Source: Desarmillaria ectypa
Taxonomy: Eukaryota; Basidiomycota; Agaricomycetes; Agaricales; Physalacriaceae
DNA: 64,000 bases
Direction: 5' to 3'
Assembly (NCBI GenBank): GCA_030407005.1
Contig: JAUDYN010000002.1
Location: 3,968,001 to 4,032,000, forward strand
Positions within the stretch are counted from its first letter, which is position 1. Every line of letters begins with the position of its first letter. The notes beneath the pieces are model-generated. The model was not told the origin of the DNA and did no database searches. It saw only the letters and a program-made list of their open reading frames with translations. Positions 1 to 12,400 of the stretch are shown piece by piece. A program made the translations under genes and the position numbers.

Positions 1-1634
1 TCGCAGAGGACCTGCCAAGACTTTGGTTTACCCTGGTAGAGTTGACCCTGCGACGACGGCCGCCTTAGTTCGCTTGACGCGAAGAACCATGGGTTGATCT
101 TCTCAACTGGTTGCAGATAACGCCATCAGGAGTCTTCCGCTGATACATTTACCCAAAGCTCTGTCGGTGCATGTGTTAGCTTTAAAAAAAATCTGCGTTT
201 GCGCACTTGTTCAGTAACATCAATACATACGGGTTTGACTTCTCAGAGCACACAGAACGCTCGAAATTTCCTTGGTCGATGTCTGAAAGTAGAATACGCA
301 TCCTGCTGATTCCTTCCCCCTCACGAGTAATGGCAGAGAATAAAGGGACAGCTGGTTCGCGTATAGTTCAACGACTTGATGAGCTGGTATTTTTGGCAGG
401 TGCCATGGGCGACCCGTCTGTAAGCACGGGCTATCAAAAATGGAGAATACAAGCGGAAGTAAGGTCCAGCAATTGGTGCTACCTTGCCACTGCACTGAGT
501 GGTGTTGGTACCGGCACAAGGTCCGAAACAGTGGAGCGCGTGAGAACCTTCGGCCCGGCCCAACCGGCCCAAGCCAACTTGTGTTCGCAACATGCAGTCA
601 TGTTCGTTTTCACTCTTTGTCGGTAACCATATGTATGGCCTTGCACATTTCTCAGCTGGATATATAGTGGCATGCACTCAATTGACCCATCAATTGCCTG
701 GACGTTAATCAAGGTCCTCTCAGATTCCAGTTGGGCTACAACTAGGTGCGTCTTTGACTTATTGTAGAATTGTATATTTACTGACGTTCAGGGTCTGGCA
801 GATTCGACTGCTTCTCTAAAGCCAAAGTCGTATTACTCGGTACTATCAGAAATGGTTCTATGATAAAAGAAAGCATTCCAAGATGCATCTGCAGTGTGCA
901 CGGTCGTAGGTCTCTTTGCTTGAAGAGTGCAGGTAGATACATGTCACGGGCCACCCTAGGTCATTGCGTATTACGGGCCTCGAGTGAATCGACATCCACG
1001 GGCGGCTGCTTACATTCTACCGTATTACTACGCAGTACCAACCAGGACGAGGAGCGTGCAAGGTTACTCTGGCTCTTATCATCGTCTTGTCACACGAATT
1101 CAGCGTACCCGGACTGCTGGAATACTATTTAGATGCCTCTTTTTGTCGCCTGACTGTCTCACACCTTGTATATGTCATTTTCTGGCCAGGCCCATTGAAT
1201 GATTGCTGACTTTCTGCTTCCCAAGGAAAGATACCTTGCGTAGTGCACCGTCAGAAAACCCAAAAAACCGCCCCTGAAGTCTCACTTCCGCTTAAGGCTG
1301 CTGGAACCGAAGGCAGAGTCGCTGCTCCGGTTCCCCCACCTTGTTACCACCATAACGAAACGCGAACCCAGGTGCATCGTCCCTACTATGCGTCACGGTA
1401 CCACCATTCCTGGCCGCCTTCGCTGCTCAAATATCCAACGGTCAACAGGACTTTCTTCTTTCTTCTTTCTTCTTTCACCCCCCAAATCCAAGGCGGATAA
1501 TGAAGTTTCGCGACGTTCGGTATGTGGTCTACGACGTTCCTCTCTGTCCGGCACGCAATCAATGCTATTTTCATACAATCAGCGATATTCTCCGGCACAA
1601 GCATGTTTCCTCGCGCAGTCCCTGCGTCGTTGTC
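1..1634. other. No gene recognised; upstream region of F-box gene
   Basis: I see no supported coding region here; the open frames are short and overlap on both strands. A pyrimidine tract rich in CTT/TTC repeats at about 1450-1485, some 150 bases before the F-box start codon, resembles the CT-rich promoter motif common in filamentous fungi. Confidence 0.5.
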
Positions 1635-2789
1635 ATGGAACCACCCATATTCCCAATCGAGATCTTCGAACTAATTATCGACAACATCGTCGGAGTCGAG
1701 GTGCTCCGCTCGTGTGCGCTCGTTTGCAGGGCATGGTGCCTTCACGCTCGTCGGAACATTTTCCGTGTCGTCTCGTTGCACGAGAACAAATACAAGGGCA
1801 CTTTCAAAGATTCAGAGGGCGCTACGCGTTTACACCTGCAATGGAGACAGGTGCGAGTCGCGTGCCTGCCTTCTTTCATCCAAGATGTTTCTATTGCATG
1901 GGAGTATGCTGGTACACTCGTGCCGTGTGCGTCCTCATTCACCCGGCTGAGAAAGTTCAAGCTGTATTCCTCGGACGTAAGATACCGCTACCCAGGTGCA
2001 CTTGAGATCCGATTCGCCTCTCAGCTGCTCCGTGCAGTGCCAATATCGCACCTCGAGATATCCACATCATATTTCGCCACTCTTCGGCTTTTCCTATCCC
2101 TATGGGATACCTCTTACCCCTCATTGAAACACCTGAAGATATCTCTGATATCGATACAAGACATGCACAGCAGGTTCCGGTCGGTCATAATCGACCAAGC
2201 GAGTGAGATCATGAGGTCGTATGACACCGTTCATATCAGCGAGCACACGATGCTCGAGTCACTTGAGCTCTGGGAGAATATGCCTTGCGCCAGTGCTATC
2301 GCCGTCTTCCTCCTCCACCCAAACTGCCCCATCCGTATCAGCAAATTGAAGACTCTCAAATTGCATTCCGATCCTGTCGCCGGTCACGGATTGGCAACTA
2401 TACTCATTTCCATCGTACCGTCTTCCCTCACTTACCTCGCCATCTCTTGCTCGGACAATGACCGGTGTGTTGATACACAACGTTTACCGGCTTTGAGGCA
2501 CCTAACCCTGACCGTTGTGCTCACGGCTGAGGCTCTGCTCAGGGTCGTGCGGATCATTAACAAAGTGCAGTTAACGTTGCAACATCTGATCCTGAAGATC
2601 CAGCAGCCATGGGAGGGGCACGAATATAGGGCCTGGCGAGTGCTGGATCTGTGTCTCGCGCGGTGTTCAATATGGCAAGTGGATGTGGAGTCGAAGATGA
2701 GAGCTAGTGATCTCGAAGTCTTGATGCCTTTGAGTGCTGATCGCAGCAACATCAGGATGTTTCCTCGCGTGCTGTTGGGTGACGCATGA
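1635..2789 (+). CDS. F-box protein
   Basis: Single-exon frame of 384 residues. I start it at the ATG at 1635, because the F-box begins right after it (IEIFELIIDNIV, then the LRSCALVCRAW block, about residues 8-40); the frame stays open back to an ATG at 1500, but those 45 residues look unlike protein. F-box proteins act as substrate adaptors of SCF ubiquitin ligases by binding Skp1. The rest has regularly spaced leucine-rich stretches (LTYLAIS, LRHLTLTV, LQHLILKI) typical of the irregular LRR tail of Agaricomycete F-box proteins. The target is unknown. This family is greatly expanded in mushroom genomes, and two more members lie within 6 kb. Confidence 0.8.
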   Translation: MEPPIFPIEIFELIIDNIVGVEVLRSCALVCRAWCLHARRNIFRVVSLHENKYKGTFKDSEGATRLHLQWRQVRVACLPSFIQDVSIAWEYAGTLVPCASSFTRLRKFKLYSSDVRYRYPGALEIRFASQLLRAVPISHLEISTSYFATLRLFLSLWDTSYPSLKHLKISLISIQDMHSRFRSVIIDQASEIMRSYDTVHISEHTMLESLELWENMPCASAIAVFLLHPNCPIRISKLKTLKLHSDPVAGHGLATILISIVPSSLTYLAISCSDNDRCVDTQRLPALRHLTLTVVLTAEALLRVVRIINKVQLTLQHLILKIQQPWEGHEYRAWRVLDLCLARCSIWQVDVESKMRASDLEVLMPLSADRSNIRMFPRVLLGDA

Positions 2790-3656
2790 CTAAATGCTGG
2801 CGTGTCTTCGCGATAATCCATCTCATCATTGGCGCTCTCCAATATGTATAGAGCTGTAGGAACGGCAAATGTTACGTATATCTTCAACCGTCTAGTTTAG
2901 TGTGCCCAGTATCACGACCATCATGATGATCTCTCGGCAGTATGTTTTCCGTTCTACTGTCGAAGCCCCCGACGCCCGTCCTATCGATGTTGTCCGTCAA
3001 ATCATCACCCTTGATTTCTGTTTGCTTGAGTCTATGGACTGTCTTTATTCGTTGCGCTGCTTAGTGACAAATACATCGCATTCCTTTTGCTTGGCGGCGG
3101 GACAGTGAAAGATTAGATTACCATCTACTGATCGCTAGGCTGCCTGGAGGTAGCGAAGGATACGTGCTGTTCACTTGATTCTCGTGGGCAATGATAACTA
3201 TTGCGCAGGCGTTACCACCAGTCTTGCTATCCAAGAAAAGGAAAAGGAGGCGTGACGGTGGTGAATTTTTACACACGTTTGAACAACGAGGCCATAGCCT
3301 GCTTCATAATGCGGATTTCTGATGTCTGACGATTCATAGATGGAACCAAAAAACTCTCAGTGTTTATGCGTGACATTCTGGAGAGTTATCTCGGATCCAG
3401 CCATGCTGACGACCTAAGGCAAAAGTATGTCGTAAATCATCCCGCTGTCTCGGCAGTAGGAGAATCTTTACCGTGGGGAGCCATCAACATCTGTCGACGC
3501 AGAAAAGTTTGATCTTGTATGAAAGACGTTCAAGTCTAAATACTTTGCTCAGTATTTGCGGGATATATCAGCGACCAATCTGTAGGAGCCAACGAATAGA
3601 ATTTTTCATTCAATTGTTCGGTACATAACTTGAGCAGACGCTGTCACCACCCATTA
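2790..3656. other. Intergenic, convergent 3' ends
   Basis: No gene seen between the convergent ends of two F-box genes. It should hold both 3' untranslated regions; no clear repeat was noticed. Confidence 0.5.
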
Positions 3657-4834
3657 TCATTCTGATCGCTCTGGGGAACCATCAATGTCCAAAGCGCACA
3701 CGTTCCAGGTGCAAAGAAAAGGACAATGACTCTTGATGAGCTCTTTCGTCTGCTCAGCATCAACACCTGCAGTCGCCTTCAGTATGACACGAAACGATGC
3801 GAGTTCCGGAAAGCGCGATGCCAATAACACTTTGTCTAGCACAGCCCACTGTTTAGCGTCATTCACTGAGATCTGATGCTTCAGGCTCAGATGTATGGTT
3901 ACTTTCTTCAAAGACGATTCTTCACCGCAGGCCAAGCAATCCGTCCAAAGGCCCAAGGAGGTGCGAAACTCCATTGTGTTGGCTTCTTTTGCTAGATGGA
4001 TAACAAGGGTCTCGATGTGCGACAAACTGATGACCGGTATATCTAGAGAAAACAGTCTCAGTGTGGCACACCAACAAACGAAGAAAGTAGCCCACCGCCA
4101 TTAACGCAAAGGTCCTGAAGCGAAGGATTTTGGACAAGAGCAAGTAAAGGAGGGACTTCCTTGCCCTTTGGGTGTCCCTCGCAAGTCAGAGATTTTAGGT
4201 TCGCCAAAGATCCAAGGCCACCATCAGCAACCATACGAAGTACATTGGACGAAATTTCATTCACGGACAAGTGCAATGAACGGATAACATTCGTTCGAGA
4301 AGAGATCAGGGTCTTGTCATTTTTCGAGACAATGTGGCAATAGACGTGCTTGAGGGAGATATTCTCAACGCTCGAGAAAGTGTCCATGAAGTCTGAGAAC
4401 TGGACGATATCCCGAAAGATAACCTCGTCGAGGGTCACAGTTCTGATGGGGAACGTCTCGAGTGCAGAAATTACTTTGGCAGGGATACGATAAGAATCCG
4501 GAACCCAGGTCATGCTTGTGATCTCGATCGTGTTCAAATTGACGAGAGCTGCGACAGCTTTTGCCATGACATCGGCGTTCGTACTTTCTACTGACTGATG
4601 GATTGTTGCTTCCCTGACAGACTTCAAGACACGGGGGGAAATTTCAAAGAGGTGGGATAGAGAAGGACGGTAATTGCTCAACGAGACTCGTCGAAAAAGG
4701 ATAGCATCGACTGGGGAACGGAATGCGCGACAAACAGAGTTGCAGGACTTGAGTGATTTGCGATGGTCATGCAGCTCGTTGATGATTTTGTCGATTAGTT
4801 CCTGGGGGACTTGTTTCGAACAGATACAGGCCAT
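3657..4834 (-). CDS. F-box/LRR-like protein, paralogue 1
   Basis: Two exons, complement(join(3657..4042,4096..4834)), give 374 residues. The 53-nt intron starts GTGGGC and ends CTCTAG and joins in phase 1. The N-terminus (VPQELIDKIINELHD, then SCNSVCRAF) is an F-box-like helix pair; the rest has weak leucine-rich repeats (LANLKSLTCEG, LSHIETLVIHLA). A role as SCF substrate adaptor is inferred from the family. It is a paralogue of the gene at 6940: same predicted length, same phase-1 intron at the matching place, and the same ISLSH motif after the splice. Sequence identity is low, so the duplication is old. It is divergently transcribed from the oxidoreductase at 5206. Confidence 0.75.
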
Positions 4835-5205
4835 TATTGAAGGATCCTAACACGATATTGATTTCTTGGGGTGAAAAAGAAAGAAAATTTTACTTACGGT
4901 GGCACGAAGATGCAGAACAGAGAATGCAAACAGAGATAGTGAAGGCAATCCTTTCCAAGTGTTCCGGTAGTCTTATACCAGCAGATAATTTTTCTGAGTG
5001 GCAGTTGTTGCGTTTTGGCGGTGGTGGTGGTAGTAGTTCAAGTTGGGTTCAAGCAAAATTCCAAATTGAGCTCCTCGATTAACCAGCCGGCGGCCGCTGT
5101 GAGTAACCGGGTCCGGCATCTTAAAGTAACCGATCTTCCTACAATGCCACTAGATTTCTGTATCCTTGACGTGCACCAAGGGACAGTTGCTAGAAGAAAG
5201 CTTAA
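4835..5205. promoter_or_regulatory. Divergent intergenic promoter region
   Basis: 371 bases separate the divergent start codons of the F-box-like gene (-) and the oxidoreductase (+), so both promoters must lie here. It contains a short GGT/GTA-rich run at about 5018-5037. No clear TATA box was seen. Confidence 0.4.
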
Positions 5206-6669
5206 ATGTCGATATTCGATATTCCCCGCCTTACCAAGGCGTTAGTCCATCGCAGATCCGCGACGCTGCAGAATCCTGTTTACAATAATGCAAAGGTAGA
5301 ACTGAGGGAAATTCCGCCTCTCAGAGCTAGCGAGGTCTTAGTGAAGGTCGGAGCAGCTGCATTCAACCACAGAGATGTGAGCTTAGCTTTTATGATGTTA
5401 TTTGTAAATTAACACTCTACAGCTATGGATTCGTAAAGGATTGTACCCGAATATTGCATTTGGAAGTATCTTTGGCGCTGACGGTGCAGGTAACAAACTA
5501 TTCTACGGATATGTATTTTCAGTGAAATTTTGTAGGTGTCGTGGTGGCATCCGGCCAACCCGAGGATCCGTTTCTCGACTCACGCGTGTTCATGTCGCCA
5601 ATGGTCGGCTGGGAAAAAAGTCTCGATGGACCCGAGTCCCCGTATGTCTCCAATGTCATCTACACGCTTTTTCAGTAGCTGACAACTTTGAATAGGAAGT
5701 TCGGAGTCGTGGGGGGCGTCATTTATCCTCCCCTCGGATACTTCGCCAACTATGTCGTCGTCGATAGGTCGTTGGTGATCAAATCCGCCAGCCATCTCGA
5801 TGACGTTCATATGGCTGCATGGCCCTTAGCTGGCCTGACGGCTTGGAGGTGCGACCGTCTACATCTGGTTCTATATTCAATGGCTGTTTGTTCTCAACGG
5901 CTTAACAGGGCAATTACCACCTGCGCTAGCGTTCAATCTGACCAAAATATCTTGATAACGGGCATAGGCGGCGGTGTGGCACTTTTGGCACTTCAATTAT
6001 GCGTCGCTAAAGGTGCACATGTCTACGTGACAAGCGGTAGCCCGGACAAGATCAACAAGGCCATTGTACTTGGTGCCGAAGGAGGGGCGAATTATAAAGA
6101 TGGTGCGCGTCATCGAACATCAGCATATCTCTTCTTGTGTACTTACCCTTCTTCAGATAGCTGGCCTGCTCAGATTTCTCGGACATTAAAGAAACTCCGG
6201 GGTGAAGGCGCTGTCTTTGACTCGGTCATTGACTCCGGTGGAGGCGATATCATGTCTCAAGTTAGCAGGTGCCTCAAGCGAGGCGGGAAGGTTGTCTGCT
6301 ATGGAATGTCAGACTCTTCATCACATATTCAGGATGTGATTGTTTTCTAACGGCTTTCTAGGACTGCCAATCCAAAGATTACGTTCACGATGAGAGAAGT
6401 GATGCGAAACCAGCACCTCATTGGTTCGCATAATCTCTTCGTACCAAACGTACACGTCTTGACAGATTCCCACAGGAACAACGATGGGCTCGCTACAGGA
6501 CATGAGAGACGCGACCGCGTTCCTGGAGGAGCACCGTATCGTGCCGATAGTTTCCCATGTGCTGGAAGGTCTAGAATCCGCAGAGGAGGGATTCGAGATG
6601 CTAAAGAAAGGAGACCATTTCGGCAAGGTAGTTATTAGAATTGACGATAAGAGACCAGGGAAACTGTAG
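5206..6669 (+). CDS. Zinc-independent alcohol dehydrogenase/quinone reductase-like oxidoreductase (MDR family)
   Basis: Eight exons, join(5206..5376,5423..5489,5536..5641,5696..5848,5909..6102,6157..6307,6362..6423,6476..6669), keep frame to give 365 residues, normal for medium-chain dehydrogenase/reductases. Visible are the GroES-like N-terminal domain (AAAFNHRDLWIRKG, GADGAG), the Rossmann nucleotide motif GIGGGVALLALQLCVAKGA, the SGGGD and GGKVVCYG strands, and the C-terminal TTMGS block that marks the YogA/quinone-reductase-like branch. The cysteine set of zinc alcohol dehydrogenases is not evident, so it probably uses NAD(P)H without structural zinc. The substrate is unknown. It lies between two F-box paralogues, with its 3' end 270 bases before the second. 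One donor reads GTCAGA and another GTTCGC, both weak. Confidence 0.88.
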
Positions 6670-6939
6670 CTCACAAGGACTGAAAATATCAAGGAAGCAT
6701 TAATCCGAACCCTCAAAGCCGTATACCTCCGAGACGGCATGCAGAGAAGGGGCAAAGCCGCTCTTCTGCCGCCCCTCATGATCTTGATTTTTAGGACGAA
6801 CCGATTAGAAGGAATGTTGCAATGGAATAAAACGAATATATCCTTGTTACCCGACCATTCTTGATCACCCACTTCCACGAGGTAAGTCTTCGAAAACATA
6901 AGAGCGCTACATCACCGTTGAACGTACACTTTTCGAAGA

Positions 6940-8120
6940 ATGTGCGACTTGCCACAAGAGCTCTTCGACGCGATTGTCGACAAACTTCAGTACGACAGAA
7001 AGTCTCTCATGGCCTGCTCCTTGGCCTTCCGTGCATTCCTACCTCGCACTCGATTCCACCTCTTCCGCAAAATAGTCCTCAACGAGACCTTCAGCCAAAA
7101 ATTTCACAAACTAGTCGTCTCCTCCCCGAACATACCCAGGAATGTCACAGACCTTACCTTCTTTGGAGACGCGTTCAAAGAGCGGCTCATCCTCCCTGTC
7201 ATACATTCCCTAGTCAATCTGTCCACACTATCCCTGCAGGATATGGATTTTGACGATGTCCCAAAATACAACGCCGGAATTTTCGACGCGTTCTCCCGTC
7301 TTCCCATCAAACATGTTTCCATGCTATCACTTTCCTTTCGCGACTTCTCCACCGCGATGAGGGCATCGTTTCCCATCATGCGGAGCCTCACCATGTGGAA
7401 TGTGGTGGGACAATCCAATCCAGCGGCTAGTTGCCAGTCATGTCCATTACAGATTCTGAAGTTACACCTCCACGAAATTGGTAAAGCCATCCTCAACAGC
7501 ATCGCCAGTGGTGGTCTAGGCACTCTGGACCACTTGCATACTCTGTCCACTTCAGGATATCCTCGTGATGGTGACTTCAACCTGTTTCTAAAACTCGTCC
7601 GTGCACCCTCCCTCCGAACCTTGGAATTGAAAGATCTGCAGTGTGGTGAGTTTGCTGAGTACACTGTCGGTTGATTTGGTGTTTAATCTACATGTTTGTA
7701 GATGACGACAGTATTGCTGCACCGATGCCTATCTCCCTCTCCCATCTTCAGAGCATCGTATTTCATGTCATTCAGTTCGGGTCTGATAGACCTCGTAATC
7801 AAGGCGTTGGTATACAATGGCTCACAGACTGTTTTGCTCTTGCTCCCAATCCAGATGCATCGGCTCAAAATATCGTCATTAAATACAGTCTATTTGTCGG
7901 CGCGGAGTACGTATCTGTATATGAGCAAAAGAAATGGGCTGCATTGAATGAAGTATTGACTCGTTCGCCTGTTGCCTCTCTTATTTCCGTTCGTGTCATC
8001 GTCAGGCGATACCACGACCGTGTGCAAACTTTCGATACGATCATGGACAATTGTCCTTGTTTGCGCGAAATGGGCCGAGCGTTTAAGCTGGACATCGTAG
8101 AGGAATTTAATCATATCTGA
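6940..8120 (+). CDS. F-box/LRR-like protein, paralogue 2
   Basis: Two exons, join(6940..7645,7702..8120), give 374 residues. The 56-nt intron starts GTGAGT, ends TTTGTAG and joins in phase 1. The N-terminus LPQELFDAIVDKLQYDRKSL aligns with that of the gene at 3657-4834, followed by ACSLAFRAFL in place of a full F-box second half. Leucine-rich stretches fill the rest (LVNLSTLSLQDMDF, LRTLELKDL, ISLSHLQSIVFHV). The role is inferred as an SCF adaptor; the target is unknown. The identical length and intron placement with its inverted partner indicate a local inverted duplication around the oxidoreductase, long enough ago for the sequences to diverge strongly. Confidence 0.77.
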
Positions 8121-8310
8121 TAAGGCGGTACGTAATTTACATCGCACTATTCTCATATCACAAAGAATAACTTTTCTTACAGAATAATAAAAGGATAATA
8201 AAAGTACAGCAGTCATTGTCCTTCGGTAGTCGTTCATGGCATGGCCAAGCGCACATTAAAAAAGCCTTTTCATCCTTAAGCCTCTGACTGTACCGTCGCT
8301 GAGGATCAAA
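8121..8310. other. Convergent 3' intergenic region
   Basis: 190 bases between the stop of the F-box paralogue (+) and the stop of the Mug190-like gene (-). No gene seen; both polyadenylation sites should lie here. Confidence 0.5.
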
Positions 8311-11300
8311 TTAGTTATATCCTCGAACAAAGGAGAATCTCTTACGTTCTCGTTTTGAGGACCCCTTGTTAGGCATGAGACGACTCTTCAAACCTTCTTT
8401 CATCCACTTGCCAGTGCGGTATGGCTGAAAGCCATTGATGCCTCTCTGACGATTAGCCAGCTGCCGCTTGTGAGCACGATCAAGCGTCTTTTTCTCTTCT
8501 GGATCAATAACACCATCGTCGTAGGCATGAGCATTTCGTTCTGCGATAAGACCCTCCCCTTCGACGTGGTCGCTAGAAGATACGTCCAAGACCTTGCAGC
8601 ATAACAATGGGTGAAGACTCACTATGTTTCAAATGCATGTCGTCTCGCCTGAGTCTTGGTATGTGCCTCATGGTCCTGTCCTACGATTAACCTTACAGCT
8701 CCTACCAAAAGATGTTGCACTCACCTCGTCCAGTCCACGATCCAACCTGATCCGCGTACGAATGTATCCAATTATCTGGAATTCGTGCGTCTTTGCTGTA
8801 AATTCATTCATATTGACCTTGCCGTCCTCCGTGAGGTCATACACCACATTCTGCCTCAGTTGGCGAAGATCATTCCCAGCAACCACAGGTAGCTCGATGT
8901 CAATCTCCTCATCTTCTATGACGTCCTTCAACCAAAGTAGAGCCAACGCTTGAGGATTGGACTTTCGGCCAAGGAAGCCACCACCTCCACTGATCTCGAA
9001 CGTCAAGGAAGTCGCATAGCGGCTATACACAGGCAGACGTAGTTGCTCTGCTGAGAAGTCCCAGACGACGTCAGCACCACCCTCATCTGATGCAGGTGAA
9101 GCGGGCAGGGTCTCCGTGCTATCTGTTGTCGACACGACAAGCTTGTTTGATTGGCCGACAAACTTGACGTCTCTAAGATTGGCGGAAGGGTTAGGACTGA
9201 ACTTGATGGGTTCGAGAATCTCGACAGTTCCTGTGTCCCACCCCAACATTTGATGAGGAAGCTGGCAGTTGACGGCACGGAAGAGTAGAGACACGCTCAT
9301 TCGTCTGTGAAGAATAAATTTAGCTAAGGCATTGAGAAGCCTCAGAAGTCCCTCTGACTAACCCGAAACCGATACCCTCGGTGATAGAGAACAACCGGGT
9401 GACTTCAGAACCAGTTGTAAACAAGTCCTTCAACTTCAAATTCACGACACCTAGAATGGGATCTTTCTCGCGAAGCCTGGAGTCCCGGACAACCAAGCGA
9501 ACGACAGTTGACTGCCAATCGCGAATGAACTTTTCCGTTCCTGCCTAAAGATAACATTGATAATCATAGTTGGAAACCAGACGGTCACAAGACGTACCTC
9601 GAAGAAAGGCATGCTGGTGTATTGTTTGACCCGACTTTTAGACACGCATCCTCAGCTATAGGTTCCGATAATCCAGCAAATGCTTACGTTTTGTAAACCA
9701 TGTCATCGTTTAAGATAATCTCGCAATATGCACTGGGTAAATTATCACTCTGTTCCGAGGGTTCGTCCGTATCTTGACCAGCTTGACCTTCTCTTTCCTT
9801 GCCGCCCGTACCAGACAGATTCTGCAGTTCGAGGTTATTGATCTATGACATGTAAGCAAAACGTACATCACAGCAAAATCGTACAAACCTGATGTATGAT
9901 TACGCTCAATATACCGGAAGGATACGCAGAGTCTGGAGGTGTGCGCTGGACATCGGGCGGTGGCGGCGGGAGATCTTTTGCGGCTGGGTTAGGAGCCTTA
10001 TCACCGGGTCGCATTTCCATTTCTGATGGTATATTAGCATATAATGTTGGCTTGTAAAGAGCAGTGACATGCCTGGAGCAGTCTTGGGCGGCGGAGGTGG
10101 AGGATTTTCTGGTGCTTGTTCGAGTTCTCTCTTAAGAGGAACCTTGTCAAAATAGCCTATGGACCAACTGCAGCATAGAAGTGAGGGCATGAAACTGACG
10201 AAACGAAACTTTACTGACTGCAAGATGCCGTCCATTTTGTCGGCATCCTCAAATCCGGCCAGCTTGTCAGAACGATGGGTCATCTTGTTATGAGACTTCA
10301 TAAGCTCTTTAACCGGAATCTGAACGCGTCCAATAAGATCACTAGAGGTGAATGACGTTTAGAGGAGTAACAAAGTCGAGGAGGGATAAGAGTACTCGGC
10401 TGAGTGCTGATCGGAGTCCCAGAGCAAGAGCGAGACGTCTTCCTCAGTCTTTATCTCATCATCTGTGACCAATAGAGCAGCAGTTTCTTCATAAACTGGA
10501 TTAAGGTCTCCAAGGACAATACGTGTCGAATATAAGGGTTTTCCAAACTACCGAAAGCCATGGTCAAAACTAAACTGCAGCATCTAACAGAAGACGCTAC
10601 CTTGGCGTAGGCCAGAACGATGTACGGGTCGGAACGACCATTCCTATCTTGAGCTGAGAGGCCTTCGGCGTGGTGAATGGCGATCAAGAAAACGCCTTTG
10701 GTTCGGGTGTCTGCATAAAAGTTAGTAAGCAGCATAAATCAATTAAATCTGTAACCAACCTCCGATAGCAGCTCCACTGAGTATTTCCTGCATGTTTAAT
10801 GTCATGCTTTTTGGAGCTACAAATTCAGCCGTCCCAGCTGCTATCGCCATGTTCACGAAACGCGACACCAACGGCAGGTCAAGGATGTTAGGGAGAACTT
10901 TAACCATAGGGATTGCTGAGACTTCCACAGCGGGAACGCCCATGAAGGTGAAGGTGACATTCCTTACAAACGGTGCCTCTGAAATGAACTGTATGCGCAG
11001 TCGGACAGTGCCTACAATACCTTCAACTTGAACCCAAATTCTGCAGTGACTGATTAGCGAAAGGAAATCCATGCACGCTTTACACGTACGGAATAGGGAT
11101 GTGTAACCAATCATATACGCCGAGGAAGAACTCAACCAGCAAATGTATATTTTTTGAACGTAACTTGGAGCCCTGTCCCGGAAGTGCTTGGTATGCGAAT
11201 GCGACCTCGTAGTTGACATAGTCGCCCGACTGATCAGCATCAAGGCCTTTGGCTATGTCGGCTTCTGCCTGTTTCAAGAGCTGGTTCGTGCCTTGGTCGA

Positions 11301-12400
11301 TCCACTCCTCCCGGGGATATTCGGAATCGGTTGGTCGGTCTGGAAGTGCGCGCATGGAAACGATGCGGAAAGGGTTGTCACCCTGGCCGATGTCACTGAT
11401 ACGAACAGCATCAACAAAACCGGGCAGAGACTGTTGCATTACATCTTCGACCATGTCCGCGATGGAAATAAACTGCAAAGAAAATGAGAAATAGACACAG
11501 GCAGGTACAAATTGGCTGACCATGTCCGGATTGATGAGACCCCAGATCGTTCGGACGAACGTGTTCAGCCACTCTGCTGACTCTGGCGTCGGGGGCGCGT
11601 ACTTCATACCACGAGCACGATGCATTTCGACCCGAACACGTTCTACTTCCTTTTCCAACTTTCGTTGTACGATGCTGACGGCGCAAATACTAGCAAATCC
11701 GATGGTAGCTATGAAGGTGCTGCGAACGACAAAGTAGAACCACGGCCAGGTGAATGGAATATACCAACGTCCTTTTGGAAAGCCGAAGAAGAACCAGATG
11801 AGAGTGAAAGCTGCTGTCAACCCTAGTTGGAGGTAGTCGAACATGGCCAGAAGCGGGGAAAGTGACACCGTGGGTGCAGGCAAATATGGTTGCAAGGATA
11901 TATTTCCTGGGCGGGCGGCATTGGGTGCTGTCTGTGTAGGCGAGACTGAACCGCCCGCAAATGTTTCTGCAGTTCCAATGTGTCCATCTGGATGAGGAAA
12001 ATCTGGTAATAAGGTGAATAAATTGGCCACAAAGACTACGCGAAAGCACACCTTTGAAATCAGCATCTTTAATGGTAACATCCAAGCCGGTCGTTGGATC
12101 CTTGACAGTCCTCTCGCCCTTGCGATTCATGACTTTCTCCGTTGGCTTTTCCTTGGGTCCAGTCATCCTGTTCATCATCTCTGTCTTCTCGTTCGCTGGC
12201 TGGTTGCTGGAAGAGGTGCAATCTGTCCTCGATGTCGAACTAGTCGGCGGTGAAACTGGCGGGCGTTCATCCCCTTCCTCACGAGCTTGTTTCTCATTGT
12301 TGTATGCCCGAATTGTAGGCACAGGGTGTCGCTCGCTGTTCCGTTCTTTGAGTAAATGCGTGCCAACCGACGCGACAGACTCACCTGTATCGTGGACCAT
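8311..12400 (-). CDS. Mug190/tricalbin-like C2 and SMP domain protein
   Basis: Fifteen exons, complement(join(8311..8572,8623..8666,8725..9304,9363..9544,9598..9634,9688..9842,9889..10022,10073..10167,10219..10341,10396..10547,10601..10710,10760..11040,11090..11472,11509..12002,12052..12400)), stay in frame for 1126 residues. After a polar N-terminus come two membrane segments (LGLTAAFTLIWFFFGFP; FYFVVRSTFIATIGFASI), an SMP lipid-transfer domain (SIADMVEDVMQQSLPGFV), a first C2 domain (NGRSDPYIVLAYAK, LNPVYEE), a second C2-like domain, and a basic tail with EEKKTLDRAH. This order matches fission yeast Mug190 and tricalbins, which tether the ER to the plasma membrane and move lipids. The start is the least certain part: 12400 is the first ATG in frame, but an upstream exon is possible. 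One intron (10023-10072) has a GC donor; another is only 36 nt. Confidence 0.85.

Noticed and set aside
220..1202. Several overlapping frames of 70-139 codons near the left end
   Set aside because: They overlap each other on both strands, lack recognisable domains and show no splice-consistent extension.
8595..8733. A single 140-nt intron near the 3' end of the Mug190-like gene
   Set aside because: Two short introns around a 44-nt exon (8623-8666) keep frame and restore a conserved AHTKTQARRHAFET stretch.
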